64,000 nucleotides of DNA from Lysobacteraceae bacterium (GTDB lineage Bacteria; Pseudomonadota; Gammaproteobacteria; Xanthomonadales; Xanthomonadaceae): contig BPKJ01000005.1 in the NCBI GenBank assembly GCA_026005075.1, forward strand, positions 62,001-126,000, read 5' to 3'. Shown here piece by piece: positions 16,576 through 27,434 of the stretch. Each line of letters begins with the position of its first letter. Within the stretch, counting starts at the first letter, position 1. The position numbers and the translations under genes are program-made. The notes under the pieces are model-generated. The model ran no database searches. It worked only from the letters and a program-made list of their open reading frames with translations, and had not been told where the DNA came from.

Positions 16576-17388
16576 ATGATTCCCTTCGTCGAACGACTGC
16601 TCGCGCACCCGCGCACCGAGCGCATCATCCTTGCGCTGATCCTCCTCAACGCCGTGGTCCTCGGGCTGGAGACGGACCCGGACATCGTGGCCCGTTTCGG
16701 CCTCGTGCTGACGAGCCTGGACCGTCTGGCGCTTGCCGTGTTCGTGCTCGAACTGCTGGCCAAGATGCTCGTGCAGCGTCTCGGATTCTTCCGCGACCCG
16801 TGGAACGTGTTCGACTTCACGGTGATCGGCATCGCGCTGCTGCCGGCCACCGGTCCGCTCGCGGTGCTGCGCGCGCTGCGCGTGCTGCGGGTCCTGCGTC
16901 TGGTCACCCTGCTGCCCTCGCTCCGTCGCGTCGTTGGCGCCCTGCTCGGTGCACTGCCGGGCATGGGATCGATCGTGCTGCTGCTGGCCCTGCTGTTCTA
17001 TGTCGGCGCGGTGATGGCCACCAAGCTGTACGGGGCGAGTTTTCCCGACTGGTTCGGCTCGGTTCCGGCCTCGCTCTACACGCTGTTCCAGGTGATGACG
17101 CTGGAATCGTGGTCGATGGGCATCGTGCGGCCGGTGATGGAGCAGCACCCCGGGGCATGGCTGTTCTTCGTGCCCTTCATCCTTGCGACCAGCTTCACCG
17201 CGCTGAACCTGTTCATCGGCGTGGTCGTCTCGTCCATGCAGTCGGAGCTCGAAGCCGAGCGCAAGCGGACCATGGAGGCCGCGGTAGCCCATGCCGAGGA
17301 GCCGCTGCTGGCCGAAGTGCGGGCGCTGAGGGCCGAGCTCGCCCGGCTGGCAGCAAGGATCGAGGGCGGGCCGGACCGGGACGGCTGA
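16576..17388 (+). CDS. voltage-gated sodium channel, BacNav type
   Basis: 270-residue single-domain channel that would assemble as a tetramer in the inner membrane. S1-S3 segments are followed by an S4 sensor with arginines every third position (LRALRVLRVLRL, near residues 95-107), then the pore. The selectivity filter TLESWSM near residue 174 is identical to that of NavAb. S6 ends in FIGVVVSSM, followed by a charged helix (residues 222-262) that in this family forms a four-stranded coiled coil. ATG 16576 is used, TTG 16567 being the alternative; no clear SD is visible. It stands alone, downstream of the lyase. Confidence 0.93.
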   Translation: MIPFVERLLAHPRTERIILALILLNAVVLGLETDPDIVARFGLVLTSLDRLALAVFVLELLAKMLVQRLGFFRDPWNVFDFTVIGIALLPATGPLAVLRALRVLRVLRLVTLLPSLRRVVGALLGALPGMGSIVLLLALLFYVGAVMATKLYGASFPDWFGSVPASLYTLFQVMTLESWSMGIVRPVMEQHPGAWLFFVPFILATSFTALNLFIGVVVSSMQSELEAERKRTMEAAVAHAEEPLLAEVRALRAELARLAARIEGGPDRDG

Positions 17389-17412
17389 CCGCACGCGGTC
17401 CGGCCGGGCGAA

Positions 17413-18240
17413 CTATCGGTCCGGGCCTGCGCCCGGCGCATGCCAGCACCAGTGCCACGGCTCGTAGGTGATGCCGTGCGGGTTGCCGCGCGGGTAGCTC
17501 ATGCGGAACCCGAAGTCGGCCGCGTGGCGGCACAGCCAGGCGAACGCCGCGGTGCGCTCGAAGCTCTCCTCGGCCGGCGCATCGCCAGGAGTGCCCAGGT
17601 CCAGCGCGCAGCCACCATGGTGCTCGCTGAAGCCGGGCGCGGCGTTGACCGCGAGGATGGCGGCAAGGTCGAGGCCGCGTGCGCGCTTGCGCGCGAAGAT
17701 GCCAAGCTGGTAGTCGTGGCTGCGGTAGCCCGAGATCGCCTGGAGCACGATGCCATCCGCCGTCGCCGCGGCCTGCATGCGCAGCCAGGCGCGCGCCGCG
17801 TGCGGATGCAGCCAGAGCGGCCGGCGCCAGCGGTCGCGCCCGGCCAGCACCAGCCACGCGGGCTCGGGTACGGGAGACAGGCCGGTGGCGGCCTGGTAGT
17901 CCTCGGCAGCAAGGCCGAGCGTGGCGAGGCGCTGTGTCAGCCGCCCAAGCGGCAGGACGCCGATGCGGGCACCGCGGGCAGGCGCCTGCCTTGCCAGCGC
18001 GGCGCGGGCGGCGTCCAGCCCCGGCTCGCGTTCCAGCGCGGGCACGAGCGGCACCAGGCGGCGGCTGCACACCGCGGCGAGGAAGCTGCCGTCCCGCTTG
18101 CGACGCAGGACGCGCACGGACCGCGCGAGCAGGCGCGCCTGGGCCGAGGCGCGGGCACGCAGCAGCCAGGCCGGCCAGATCTCGATCTCGGGCGTGTTCC
18201 GCAGCCAGGTGGCGAGCGGTCCAGGGGGCAGCCGCCGCAT
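17413..18240 (-). CDS. D-alanyl-D-alanine carboxypeptidase, M15B (VanY-like)
   Basis: 275 residues. The C-terminal half is a LAS-family zinc peptidase: SGYRSHDYQLGIF near residue 172, the zinc ligands in SEHHGGCALDLG near 205, and EPWHWCWH at the end. Such enzymes trim D-Ala from peptidoglycan stems. The N-terminal 110 residues are arginine-rich and carry no recognisable signal peptide. Without the IS110 element the gene would start about 20 bp after the upstream membrane-protein gene on the same strand, so it was probably the last gene of that operon. Confidence 0.82.
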   Translation of the reverse strand: MRRLPPGPLATWLRNTPEIEIWPAWLLRARASAQARLLARSVRVLRRKRDGSFLAAVCSRRLVPLVPALEREPGLDAARAALARQAPARGARIGVLPLGRLTQRLATLGLAAEDYQAATGLSPVPEPAWLVLAGRDRWRRPLWLHPHAARAWLRMQAAATADGIVLQAISGYRSHDYQLGIFARKRARGLDLAAILAVNAAPGFSEHHGGCALDLGTPGDAPAEESFERTAAFAWLCRHAADFGFRMSYPRGNPHGITYEPWHWCWHAPGAGPDR

Positions 18241-18260
18241 CGGCTTGTATGTTCAGACCT

Positions 18261-19414
<1,154 letters not shown>

Positions 19415-19430
19415 CTCGGAAGACGGTTAC

Positions 19431-19994
19431 TCAGGCCTCCTCGCGCAGCCGGGCGAGGAGCTCCTGCGGCCGCTCGACGCCAAGCAACAGGTGGCTGCCA
19501 TCGCGGACCGGTATCCACAACACCCGCCCGGTTCCTGAAATCAGGCAGAAGGCCTTCTCGAGGCCGCGCCGGATGCGGAAGTGGCCGGCGTGGAAACCGG
19601 GCAGCGAGAAGCCGTTCGTCTTGAGTACGGGGCGGAGCTCGGTGTGCTCGCGCAGGTCGACGATGCGCGCGCCGCCGAGGTCCAGCTCGCCCACCGCAAG
19701 ACGCTTGCGGTAGAAGCTGGCGCGAACTTCGATCCGCCCCTCGCCCACCCGCACCTCCCGCCGGCGCATGGTCAGGCCGAGCAGGCCGACCAGCAGCAGC
19801 GGAAGCGCCAGACCCAGCATCACCGCGGGCGAGCCGAGGACCGCGGGCACGGCGCCCAGGGGCAGGAGGATGAGGAGGGGGAGCAGGGCCAGGACCAGCA
19901 GCGTCAGCCAGGCATGGCCGGGCGGCGGTGGAACGGCGAAGGCGCGCATCGTCGTGGTGGGCATTCTCGGCTCCGGATGGCGGGTTGCCGGCAT
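19431..19994 (-). CDS. membrane protein with PH-like domain, unknown function
   Basis: 187 residues. Two hydrophobic helices ([17 protein letters not shown] and [17 protein letters not shown]) near residues 30-75 are followed by a soluble strand-rich domain of about 110 residues (from [21 protein letters not shown]) resembling bacterial PH-like domains. No catalytic motif is seen. ATG 19994 has GGAGG ten bases upstream; ATG 19964 with GGAG is an alternative. It follows the SPFH and ribbon-helix-helix genes on the same strand and is directly followed by the IS110 element, whose proposed core touches its stop codon without removing it. Confidence 0.65.
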   Translation of the reverse strand: MPATRHPEPRMPTTTMRAFAVPPPPGHAWLTLLVLALLPLLILLPLGAVPAVLGSPAVMLGLALPLLLVGLLGLTMRRREVRVGEGRIEVRASFYRKRLAVGELDLGGARIVDLREHTELRPVLKTNGFSLPGFHAGHFRIRRGLEKAFCLISGTGRVLWIPVRDGSHLLLGVERPQELLARLREEA

Positions 19995-20023
19995 GGTGAC
20001 AGTGCCTCCTCGCGGTCGCGGCC

Positions 20024-20221
20024 TTACGAACGGCCTTCGTCCTTCTCGTCCTGGTCAGCCCCCGCGGTGGGCGAAGGCAGGCGCCCGGCGCGGCGCAGCG
20101 CCTGCCGGAGCACGTATTCGATCTGTGCGTTGAGCGAGCGTAGGTCGTCCTCGGCCCAGCGCTGCATGGCGGCGAGGACCTGCTCGTTGATGCGCAGTGG
20201 AAAGGCTTTCTTCTCGGCCAT
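20024..20221 (-). CDS. ribbon-helix-helix (Arc-like) small protein
   Basis: 65 residues. The N-terminal [19 protein letters not shown] is an Arc/MetJ-type strand followed by helix A, and [14 protein letters not shown] is helix B, so it should dimerise and bind DNA. The C-terminal tail ([10 protein letters not shown]) is acidic. It lies 39 bp after the SPFH gene on the same strand. It is not next to a recognisable toxin, so an antitoxin role is not supported; a regulator of the SPFH operon is a guess. ATG 20221 is preferred to GTG 20227. Confidence 0.72.
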   Translation of the reverse strand: MAEKKAFPLRINEQVLAAMQRWAEDDLRSLNAQIEYVLRQALRRAGRLPSPTAGADQDEKDEGRS

Positions 20222-20260
20222 CGTCACAGGGCCGCGGCGCGGGCGCCGCGACGTCCTGGC

Positions 20261-21103
20261 TCAGTACAGCGTTCCGGTGTTGATCACGGGCTGGGTGGCG
20301 CGGTCGGAGCACAGCACCACCAGCAGGTTGCTGACCATCTGCGCCCTGCGTTCCTCGTCGAGGTCGACCACCCCGCGCGTGCGCAGATGGTCCAGCGCCA
20401 TCTCGACCATGCTCACCGCGCCTTCGACGATGCGGGTGCGGGCGGCGATGACGGCATTGGCCTGCTGCCGCTGCAGCATGGCCTGGGCGATCTCGGGCGC
20501 GTAGGCGAGGTGGCTGATCCGCGCTTCCAGCACCTCGATGCCCGCGGTGGCGAGGCGCTCCTCCAGCTGGTGCTGCAGGTCCTGGCTGATCTCCTGGGAG
20601 TGGCTGCGCAGGGCGACCTGGCCGGGTTCGTGCTGGTCGTAGGGGTAGCTGGTCGCCATCGCGCGGATGGCGGCCTCGGACTGGACGTGCACGTAGCTCT
20701 CGTAGTCGTCGACGTTGAACACCGCCTCGGCCGAGTCCACCACCCGCCACACCACCACGGCGGCGATTTCGATCGGGCTGCCGTCGGCCTCGTTGACCTT
20801 GAGCTTGCTGCTCTCGAAGTTGCGCACCCGGAGTGAAACCTTGCGGGCACTGTAGAAGGGGTTGTTCCAGCGCAGGCCGGTTTCCTTCACCGTGCCGACG
20901 TAGCGCCCGAACAGGGTCAGCACCGCGGCCTGGTTGGGTTCGACCATGTAGAAGCCGCCGAAGCAGACGAGGGTGGCGACGAAGGGCACGACGAGCACGA
21001 GGAGCCGCAGGCTGCTCATGGCCCAGACCTCGGCGGCGGCGAGCCCCAGCAGCACGAGGAGCAGGGGAATTCCGGGAAGCGATCGGATCGGGATCTCTTT
21101 CAT
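20261..21103 (-). CDS. SPFH/band-7 (stomatin-like) membrane protein
   Basis: 280 residues. Two adjacent N-terminal hydrophobic segments (about residues 10-50), then an SPFH domain ([39 protein letters not shown]) and a helical region ([25 protein letters not shown]) typical of flotillin/stomatin proteins that form membrane rings. The partner in classic stomatin operons, an NfeD protein, is absent; a ribbon-helix-helix gene follows instead. ATG 21103 fits ([16 protein letters not shown]). The sequence 21130-21149 before the next gene shows nothing notable. Confidence 0.88.
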   Translation of the reverse strand: MKEIPIRSLPGIPLLLVLLGLAAAEVWAMSSLRLLVLVVPFVATLVCFGGFYMVEPNQAAVLTLFGRYVGTVKETGLRWNNPFYSARKVSLRVRNFESSKLKVNEADGSPIEIAAVVVWRVVDSAEAVFNVDDYESYVHVQSEAAIRAMATSYPYDQHEPGQVALRSHSQEISQDLQHQLEERLATAGIEVLEARISHLAYAPEIAQAMLQRQQANAVIAARTRIVEGAVSMVEMALDHLRTRGVVDLDEERRAQMVSNLLVVLCSDRATQPVINTGTLY

Positions 21104-21149
21104 GGTGGGCTCTCCCTGGCAGGCAGGTTGGTGTGGTGTCAGAATGATA

Positions 21150-22106
21150 TCAATCTGACGTGATGTCAACCGGTGCCTGGGCGTCCGGGGGCGACAGGTC
21201 GAGTTCGATGAGCGGCACCGGGAGCTTCTCCGAACCGATCCAGACCCGGCTGCCGTCGGGTGCGAAGGTGACCGCCTCGGCCTGCGGCAGCCAGGGGTAC
21301 TCCATCACGCGGGGCGGCCGGGCGACCGCGGCCTTCCAGTCCTCCCCGGGAGCGCGGGCATAGAGCAGCAGGCGACGGTAGTTGAGGACGGCGAGCGTGC
21401 GGCCGTCCGGGGCGATGTCGGCGGCGGTGATCTGTGCCCGATAGCGGCCGTAGACCGGATTGCGCTGCAGGTCCTCGGCGCTGGGCTGCTCCACGCCCGC
21501 GAGCACCCCCAGCGGCTCGGCGACCTCGATCCGTTCGCCGTCGGGACGCGCGGGCAGCCGGAACAGCTCCGGTGGCACACGCTTCTTCGAGATCAGCAGG
21601 ATCTCGCCGCTTTCAGGGTCCACGGCCATGGCCTCGCAGTCGCGCGGCCCGTCCGGCCAGCGAAAGCGCATGGTCCACGACAAAGGCAGGGTGGCGTCTG
21701 CGATCGTCACGGGTTCCCGCAGCGCATGGATCGCCAGTTCCCGGCGCAGGCCGCCGTTGTCGCCGGTATCCGCGACCAGGAGCAAGTCGCCCGCCTCATG
21801 GCCTTGCAGCGCGATGTCCTCCCAGTCGATGTTGCGCACACCCTCAAGTTCGACCACGGCGCGGACCGCACCATCCAGGCCCAGTGCGTAGAGGCGCGGG
21901 CCATCGCCGCTGTCGTTGTGGGTCCACAGCACCCCGGGATGGCGACGGGAGGCCGCAAAGCCGCTGATCTCCCCGATCCGCGTATCGTTCAGGAGGGCGA
22001 GGTAGCGCACCGGGACCGGGGCCGGGGGCGTCTCCTCGGCGAATCCAGCTCCGGTCGTCAGCAGCAACCAGACAGCGAGCCTGGGCCAGATGCGCACCGG
22101 CATCAT
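21150..22106 (-). CDS. secreted esterase/phytase-like propeller protein
   Basis: 318 residues with a signal peptide (AVWLLLTTGAGFAEE), so probably periplasmic. The mature part has repeated strands and motifs such as GEISGFAASRRHPGVLWTHN, NIDWEDIAL, DTGDN and DCEAMAVDPESGEILLISKK, as in the esterase-like/phytase-like beta-propeller proteins; acidic DTGDN-type loops suggest bound metal. The substrate is not known. Its start overlaps the stop of the transglutaminase-like gene (ATGA at 22103-22106), so the two are probably translated together. Confidence 0.72.
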   Translation of the reverse strand: MMPVRIWPRLAVWLLLTTGAGFAEETPPAPVPVRYLALLNDTRIGEISGFAASRRHPGVLWTHNDSGDGPRLYALGLDGAVRAVVELEGVRNIDWEDIALQGHEAGDLLLVADTGDNGGLRRELAIHALREPVTIADATLPLSWTMRFRWPDGPRDCEAMAVDPESGEILLISKKRVPPELFRLPARPDGERIEVAEPLGVLAGVEQPSAEDLQRNPVYGRYRAQITAADIAPDGRTLAVLNYRRLLLYARAPGEDWKAAVARPPRVMEYPWLPQAEAVTFAPDGSRVWIGSEKLPVPLIELDLSPPDAQAPVDITSD

Positions 22107-23530
22107 CGATCCTCCGTAGCGTGGGCAGTGATGTCGAGAATGCGCAGCCTGCCCATCAGGTCGAGGCCGCCGTAGAAATCGAAGGGTTCGCCGTCGCCCA
22201 TCGCAAGGCCGATGTGCGCGGCGTCGAAGCCGGCCAGCGCGGCATCCAGGCCGACCCACCGGCCTTCGACCCAGGCCATGACCCAGGCGTGGGGCACGAA
22301 CACCTGCTCGCGGCCGGCATAGGCCGGGGCGTAGGCGAGGCCGAACACGACCCTTGCAGGGATGCCCAGCGCGCGGGCGAGGGCGGCCAGCAGCACCGCG
22401 TGCTCGGTGCAGTCGCCCTCGCGCTGACGGACCACCTCGGCCGCCGAGGCATAGCCAACGTTCAGGCTGCGGTGGCGGATGTGTTCGCGCACCGCACGCA
22501 CGAGGCGCGGGAGGATGCGCTCGGGGCGGGTCGATCCCGCCGCCGCCCGGATCGCGAGCGCGCGGACCTCCGGATCGTCGCTCTGCAGCCAGCGCGAGGG
22601 GAGGGTGTCGGCGGGGCTGGGCGCCGGTGCGTCCTGGCCGTGCGGATCGATGGCGAGGACCACCTCTCCCTCCGCGTCGCGGACGATGCGCTGCCCGGGA
22701 ATGCGCGACAGCGGTGCCAGCGCCGCCCCGTCTGCCGCGACCCGGTACCACAGGGTGCGCCGGCGCTCGCGGACGGAGAGCGCGCGGGGGGACGGGACCA
22801 GGCTGGTCAGCAGCACTTCGGCGGCGACCGGCGGCGCGGTGGCGCAGGCTTCGGAGCAGCTTCGCATGCGCAGTGGCAGGCCGAACAGGGTGGTCTGCAT
22901 CTGCACGACCTCGCCGCGCTCGGGCTCCAGCCACACCTCGGTGTGCTGACCTGCGCCCGGCTCGCCGAGCTCCTGCTCGATGCGCACCAGTTCCGGTCGC
23001 TCGGGCGGCGGGTCCTGCCGGAGCACCAGCTTCAGCGGAACCGCGGTGAGCGCTGCCGCATCGAAGGCCCGGGCGCGACGTTCGCGCGCGCCGCTGCCCG
23101 GCAGGGAGGCCAGCAGGCGGCGCTGGCCCTCGGCCAGCAGGGCGCCCTCCGGCCAGGGCAGCCTGCGCTCGCTGACGCGATCGCCCTGCACGATCCTCGC
23201 CTCGATCATGCCGTGCTCGACCCGGGCCTCGACCTCCGTCCGCGTGCCGCCGGCCTCCAGTCGGCTGGCGAAGCCCAGCGGGGTGCCGTCCTCACGCTCC
23301 TCGTGCCGTTCGCTGGCTTCGATGCGCAGCGGTGTACCGTCACGCTTCACCAGCAGCGACAGCCCGATCCGAGTGCGCACATGGCCCTCGGTCGCCACCC
23401 GTTCCTCGACCAGATGGCCGATGTGCTGCCCGCCCATCTCCACGGCGTACCAGCGCGTCTGCGCCCGCGCCCCGACGCAGGCGAGCAGGCAGAGCAGCGC
23501 AGCAAGGGCGGGCCATGCGGTTCGTCTCAC
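22103..23530 (-). CDS. secreted transglutaminase-like protein
   Basis: 475 residues. A signal peptide (AALLCLLACVGARA) is followed by a strand-rich N-terminal domain and, after residue 330, a transglutaminase-like core with the catalytic triad: Cys in REGDCTEHAVLLAALARALG, His in VFVPHAWVMAWV and Asp in VGLDAALA. Such cores act on peptide amide bonds; the substrate is unknown. GTG 23530, immediately before the signal peptide, is chosen; upstream codons lack homology. It is the first gene of the minus-strand run ending at vanY, and divergent from purT. Confidence 0.82.
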   Translation of the reverse strand: MRRTAWPALAALLCLLACVGARAQTRWYAVEMGGQHIGHLVEERVATEGHVRTRIGLSLLVKRDGTPLRIEASERHEEREDGTPLGFASRLEAGGTRTEVEARVEHGMIEARIVQGDRVSERRLPWPEGALLAEGQRRLLASLPGSGARERRARAFDAAALTAVPLKLVLRQDPPPERPELVRIEQELGEPGAGQHTEVWLEPERGEVVQMQTTLFGLPLRMRSCSEACATAPPVAAEVLLTSLVPSPRALSVRERRRTLWYRVAADGAALAPLSRIPGQRIVRDAEGEVVLAIDPHGQDAPAPSPADTLPSRWLQSDDPEVRALAIRAAAGSTRPERILPRLVRAVREHIRHRSLNVGYASAAEVVRQREGDCTEHAVLLAALARALGIPARVVFGLAYAPAYAGREQVFVPHAWVMAWVEGRWVGLDAALAGFDAAHIGLAMGDGEPFDFYGGLDLMGRLRILDITAHATEDR

Positions 23531-23621
23531 CGGCCGAATCTTGCCATGAGCGCGCCGCGGGCGCCGGGCCGGCACGCTACACTTCGCCGCGCCGCACAGG
23601 GCGGCACACCGGAATCGAGGC

Positions 23622-24825
23622 ATGAGCACGCTGGGTACCCCGCTTTCCCCGTCGGCCTGCAAGGTGCTCCTGCTCGGCGCGGGCGAGCTTGGCAAGGAGG
23701 TGGCGATCGAGCTGCAGCGCTTCGGCGTGGAAGTGGTGGCCGTCGATCGCTACCCCCGGCGCCCCGGCGATGCAGGTCGCGCACCGCGCGCACGTGATCG
23801 ACATGCTCGACGGCCCGGCACTGGAACGTCTGATCGCGACGGAACGTCCCGATCTCGTGGTGCCGGAGATCGAGGCGATCCACACCCCGACCCTGGTCGA
23901 GCTCGAGCGCAGGGACGGCCTGCGCGTGGTGCCGACCGCGCGAGCCGCCCGCCTGACCATGGACCGCGAGGGCATCCGCCGGTTGGCGGCCGAGACGCTG
24001 GGACTTCCCACCTCGCCCTACCGGTTCGTCGACGACGAGCAGGCGTTCCGCGAGGCGGTGGCAGCGCTGGGTCTGCCCTGCGTGGTCAAGCCGGTGATGA
24101 GTTCCTCCGGCAAGGGGCAGAGCGTCGTGCGCTGCGCGGCCGATGTGGCCGCGGCATGGCGCTACGCGCAGGAGGGAGGAAGGGCCGGACGCGGCCGGGT
24201 CATCGTCGAGGGCTTCGTCGAGTTCGACTACGAGATCACCCTGCTCACCGTGCGCCACGTCGGTGGCACCTCGTTCTGTCCGCCGGTCGGGCACCTGCAG
24301 GTGGACGGCGATTACCGCGAGAGCTGGCAGCCGCAGCCGATGGCGCCCGGGGCATGGGAAAAGGCCTGCGCCATGGCGGCGGCCGTGACCGAGGCCCTGG
24401 GTGGCCGCGGCCTGTTCGGGGTCGAGTTCTTCGTTCGTGGCGAGGAGGTCTGGTTCAGCGAGGTGAGTCCGAGGCCGCACGACACCGGGCTGGTGACCCT
24501 GATCTCGCAGGAACTGTCCGAGTTCGCCCTGCACGCGCGGGCGATCCTCGGCCTGCCGGTGCCGGAGCTCGGCGAGCGCGGGCCCGCGGCCTCGGTGGCC
24601 CTGCTGGCGAGGGGTCAGGGGGTGCCGCGCTTTTCCGGGCTGGACAAGGCGCTGGTCGAGCCTGGCACGGCCCTGCGCCTGTTCGGCAAGCCCAGGGTCG
24701 AGGGGCAGCGCCGGGTGGGGGTGGCGCTGGCGCGGGATGTCTCCGTCGAGGCCGCCCGGGCCAAGGCCCGCCGCGTCGCCGAGGCGGTGCGGATCGACCT
24801 CGACCCGTTGCCGGAGCGTGGCTAG
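23622..24825 (+). CDS. purT: formate-dependent GAR transformylase PurT (frame broken by one base)
   Basis: Makes formyl-GAR from formate and ATP in purine synthesis. The N-terminus ([30 protein letters not shown]) is in one frame and everything after VAVDRY is in another ([18 protein letters not shown], then the ATP-grasp domain: [14 protein letters not shown], and [20 protein letters not shown]). The break lies at a run of five C at 23753-23757; removing one C gives a continuous 400-residue protein (E. coli 392). The rest is intact, so either an assembly error or a very recent mutation. A TACACT box (23577-23582) may be its -10. Confidence 0.9.
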
Positions 24826-24837
24826 GGCGAGCTTCGT

Positions 24838-25986
24838 TCAGTCGGAGGCAGGCCGCAGGTCGACCCAGACCAGACGGTGGTCGCTGCTGCGCAGCCAGAC
24901 CGCCTCGGCCTCGCCCGGAAGCGGCCAGAACACCCCCGAGGCCACGACCTCGAAGGCCCGCGAGGGCACGACGTAGTCGATCCGCAGGTTGCGCCCCGCC
25001 GGCTGGAATGCCCCGGTGTGGGTGGCAGGATCCGTGCAGCCGGGGAGGGCACCGGCTGCGGCCTGCGCTCCTGAGCTGCGCGGAGGCGGGTAGGGGCGGG
25101 CACGGGGGTGGTGGGTGATCTGCTGGGCGGCCCCCGGCCGGGCATCGCCATCCAGCGGGTCGGCGTTGAAGTCCCCGAGCGCGACGAAGGCGGCCTCGCC
25201 CGGCAGCCCGCCGCAGCGGCCCTGGTCATCGCAGGGCCAGTCCAGACGCTCGTCGTCGAGGTAGAGCTTCCACAGCCTGAGCTCGTCATGGTTGCGGCGC
25301 CCGTTCAGGTCCTCGGGGCCGTCGAAGATCGGCGGCGTCGGATGGGCGGCGAGCACGTGCAGCGTGCCCAGGGGCGTCTGCACCGGAACGTCCCAGTGCG
25401 ACTTCGAGGACAGGCGCAGCTTGCGCCAGGTCGCATCGTCGTGCACCGGCCGGCCGTCCGGGTGGTAGGGGCGCAGGGCGCCGGGCAGCTCGCTCCAGCG
25501 CAGCAGGCGGAAGGTGCGCGCCTTGCCGGTGTCGATCGGATAGCGCGAGAGCAGAAGCATGCCGTATTGCCCGGGATGGCGGCCGAAGCCCCAGGCGTCG
25601 TTGGGCCCCTCGATCCTGCCATCGCCGTCGACGTCGAGCCCGGACGGTTCGCCGGTATTGACCGGGGCGAGAAACAGGTAGGGGTAGTGCAGGGGCGCAT
25701 CGCCCGCCTGGCTGCGCTCCAGGTAGAGCCTGCGGAACCGTTCCGCGGCGAGCCCCTGCGGGTCGTGATCGAACTCGTTGAGGAGAACGATGTCCGGGCG
25801 CACCCGCTGGAGGATCGCCGCGGTGTCGCGCGCGGCCTGATCGTTGCCGGAGAGCAGGCGCTCGGCAAGCTGCCCCTTGTCGTCGTTCAGCGAGGCATTG
25901 AAGGTGGCCACGCGCAGCTGCGCGGCAGTGGCGGCGGGGCCTGCCGCAAGCAGCAGGCTGGCAAGGACGGGCAGGAGGGGATTCAC
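24838..25986 (-). CDS. secreted endonuclease/exonuclease/phosphatase-fold protein
   Basis: 382 residues with a signal peptide ([15 protein letters not shown]). The EEP fold is recognised from [10 protein letters not shown] (first metal site), [33 protein letters not shown] and the C-terminal [11 protein letters not shown] with the catalytic His. Contains an EF-hand-like [10 protein letters not shown]. Likely an extracellular nuclease or phosphodiesterase. GTG 25986 is chosen because it overlaps the bpt stop (GTGA) and begins the signal peptide. Confidence 0.82.
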   Translation of the reverse strand: MNPLLPVLASLLLAAGPAATAAQLRVATFNASLNDDKGQLAERLLSGNDQAARDTAAILQRVRPDIVLLNEFDHDPQGLAAERFRRLYLERSQAGDAPLHYPYLFLAPVNTGEPSGLDVDGDGRIEGPNDAWGFGRHPGQYGMLLLSRYPIDTGKARTFRLLRWSELPGALRPYHPDGRPVHDDATWRKLRLSSKSHWDVPVQTPLGTLHVLAAHPTPPIFDGPEDLNGRRNHDELRLWKLYLDDERLDWPCDDQGRCGGLPGEAAFVALGDFNADPLDGDARPGAAQQITHHPRARPYPPPRSSGAQAAAGALPGCTDPATHTGAFQPAGRNLRIDYVVPSRAFEVVASGVFWPLPGEAEAVWLRSSDHRLVWVDLRPASD

Positions 25987-26723
25987 GGGCGGGACGGCGG
26001 GGAGAGGGAAGGGTCTTCCGGAAGCGGCCACCAGCGCCCGTCACGCAGCACCTCGGCCGGCCGGAATCGCGCCTTGTAGCCCATTTTGGCGTGGCCGGCA
26101 ATGTAGAACCCGAGGTAGAGCCAGCGGCGGCCGCTTCTGCGCGCCCATTCGATCTGGCGCAGGATGCAGAGCGTGCCGAGGCTGCGCCGCGCCTGCTCCG
26201 GCTCGAAGAACGTGTAGACCGCGGACAGTCCGTCCTCCAGCACGTCGGTCACCGCCACCGCCAGCAACCGGCCGCTGGGGTCGCGCAGCTCGGCCATGCA
26301 GGTCGGGCTCCACGTGGCGTGCACGAAGGTCTCGAACTCGGCGCGGTCCATGCCGTCCATGCCGCCTCCGGGGTGGCGGTGCCGGACATAGCGTCGGTAC
26401 AGCGCGAAGTGCTCCGCGCTGGGCGCGGGGAGGAGCCGGAAGGGTCCGAGCTCGGCGTTGGCGCGCAGGCAGCGCCGCTGGCTGCGGTCGGCGCGGAACG
26501 CGAGCACGTCCACGCGCATCGGCTGGCAGGCCGTGCAGCCCTCGCAGTACGGCCGGTAGAGGTGACCGCCCGCACGGCGAAAGCCGGCGGCCAGTGCGCC
26601 GGGATACAGGCCGGCAAGGCCGGGGTGGAACGGGTCGAGCACGAGGTCGCGGGCGCGGCGCCCGGCGAAGTAGCCGCAGCGCCGGTCGGGGGTCATGAAC
26701 GCGCGGATACCGGCCTTTACCAT
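25983..26723 (-). CDS. bpt: aspartate/glutamate leucyltransferase
   Basis: Attaches leucine from Leu-tRNA to proteins with N-terminal Asp or Glu, marking them for ClpS/ClpAP. 246 residues with the cysteine motif YCEGCTACQPMRVDV near residue 50, an acetyltransferase-like fold, and FYIAGHAKMGYKARFRPAE near the C-terminus. ATG 26723 fits. It overlaps the following nuclease-fold gene by four bases and is divergent from the cyclase gene. Its target protease system, clpS-clpA, lies about 15 kb away. Confidence 0.92.
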   Translation of the reverse strand: MVKAGIRAFMTPDRRCGYFAGRRARDLVLDPFHPGLAGLYPGALAAGFRRAGGHLYRPYCEGCTACQPMRVDVLAFRADRSQRRCLRANAELGPFRLLPAPSAEHFALYRRYVRHRHPGGGMDGMDRAEFETFVHATWSPTCMAELRDPSGRLLAVAVTDVLEDGLSAVYTFFEPEQARRSLGTLCILRQIEWARRSGRRWLYLGFYIAGHAKMGYKARFRPAEVLRDGRWWPLPEDPSLSPPSRP

Positions 26724-26780
26724 GCCTGCAGCATACTGCGTGGACGTCTCGCCACGACAGGGCACGCAGGCAGGAACCCG

Positions 26781-27434
26781 ATGCAGGAGCGATTCGAGAC
26801 ACTGCTGGAGCGCCACGGCATGGAGACCGATCCTGCCCGGCGCGCCGACCTGGAACGCCTGATCTGGCAGGAGTTCGGCTGCGAGCGTGCGGTGCTGGTG
26901 CTGGACATGGCCGACTTCACCCGGCTGAGCCAGCAGTATGGCCTCGTCCACTACCTGTCCATGATCCAGCGCATGCGGCGGATCGCCGCACCGGTCGTGG
27001 TTCGCAAGGAGGGGGTGATCCTCAAGTTCGAGGCCGACAATGCCTTCGTGATGTTTCCCGACGTCGAGCCGGCACTGCAGTGCGCCTTCGAACTCGACCT
27101 GGCCTTCCGTGAGGCCAACCGCGCCACGCCCGACGAGCTCGACATCCGCATCGCCTGCGGCATCGACCATGGACCGATCCTCGTCGTGCCCGGGCGGGAT
27201 TTCTGGGGCCAGGCGGTGATCCGCGCCAGCAAGCTCGGCGAGGATCTGGCCGAGCCCGGGAGAGGTGCTGCTCACCACCGATGCGGCGGCGCGTCTTGGC
27301 GACCTGCGGGACTGGCAGTCTGGCGCCCTGCCGCTACGAGATCAGCGGGGTTCAGCTGGATGCGGTGCGGGTCCTGCCCGGGACCGGGAGGGGCTTGCGG
27401 GAGCCTGTTGACATCCGGCCGGGGATCCGCATAA
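26781..27434 (+). CDS. class III adenylate/guanylate cyclase-like protein (frameshifted)
   Basis: The first 158 residues are a nucleotidyl cyclase homology domain: VLVLDMADFTRLSQQYG (first metal Asp), KFEADNAFVMFPD (second metal Asp), GIDHGPILVVPGRDFWGQAV and SKLGEDLAEPG. After that the frame is lost: removing one G at 27258-27260 restores EPGEVLLTTDAAARLGDL, and removing one C at 27331-27332 restores RYEISGVQLDAVRVLP. The repaired frame would run into the tRNA-Gly (stop at 27455-27457), so the true end is uncertain. Start ATG 26781, AGGA upstream. No sensor domain is present. Confidence 0.78.
   Translation: MQERFETLLERHGMETDPARRADLERLIWQEFGCERAVLVLDMADFTRLSQQYGLVHYLSMIQRMRRIAAPVVVRKEGVILKFEADNAFVMFPDVEPALQCAFELDLAFREANRATPDELDIRIACGIDHGPILVVPGRDFWGQAVIRASKLGEDLAEPGRGAAHHRCGGASWRPAGLAVWRPAATRSAGFSWMRCGSCPGPGGACGSLLTSGRGSA

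Noticed and set aside
20024-20260. Toxin-antitoxin pair around the ribbon-helix-helix gene
   Set aside because: The neighbours are SPFH and membrane proteins with no toxin-like fold, so only a DNA-binding role is claimed.
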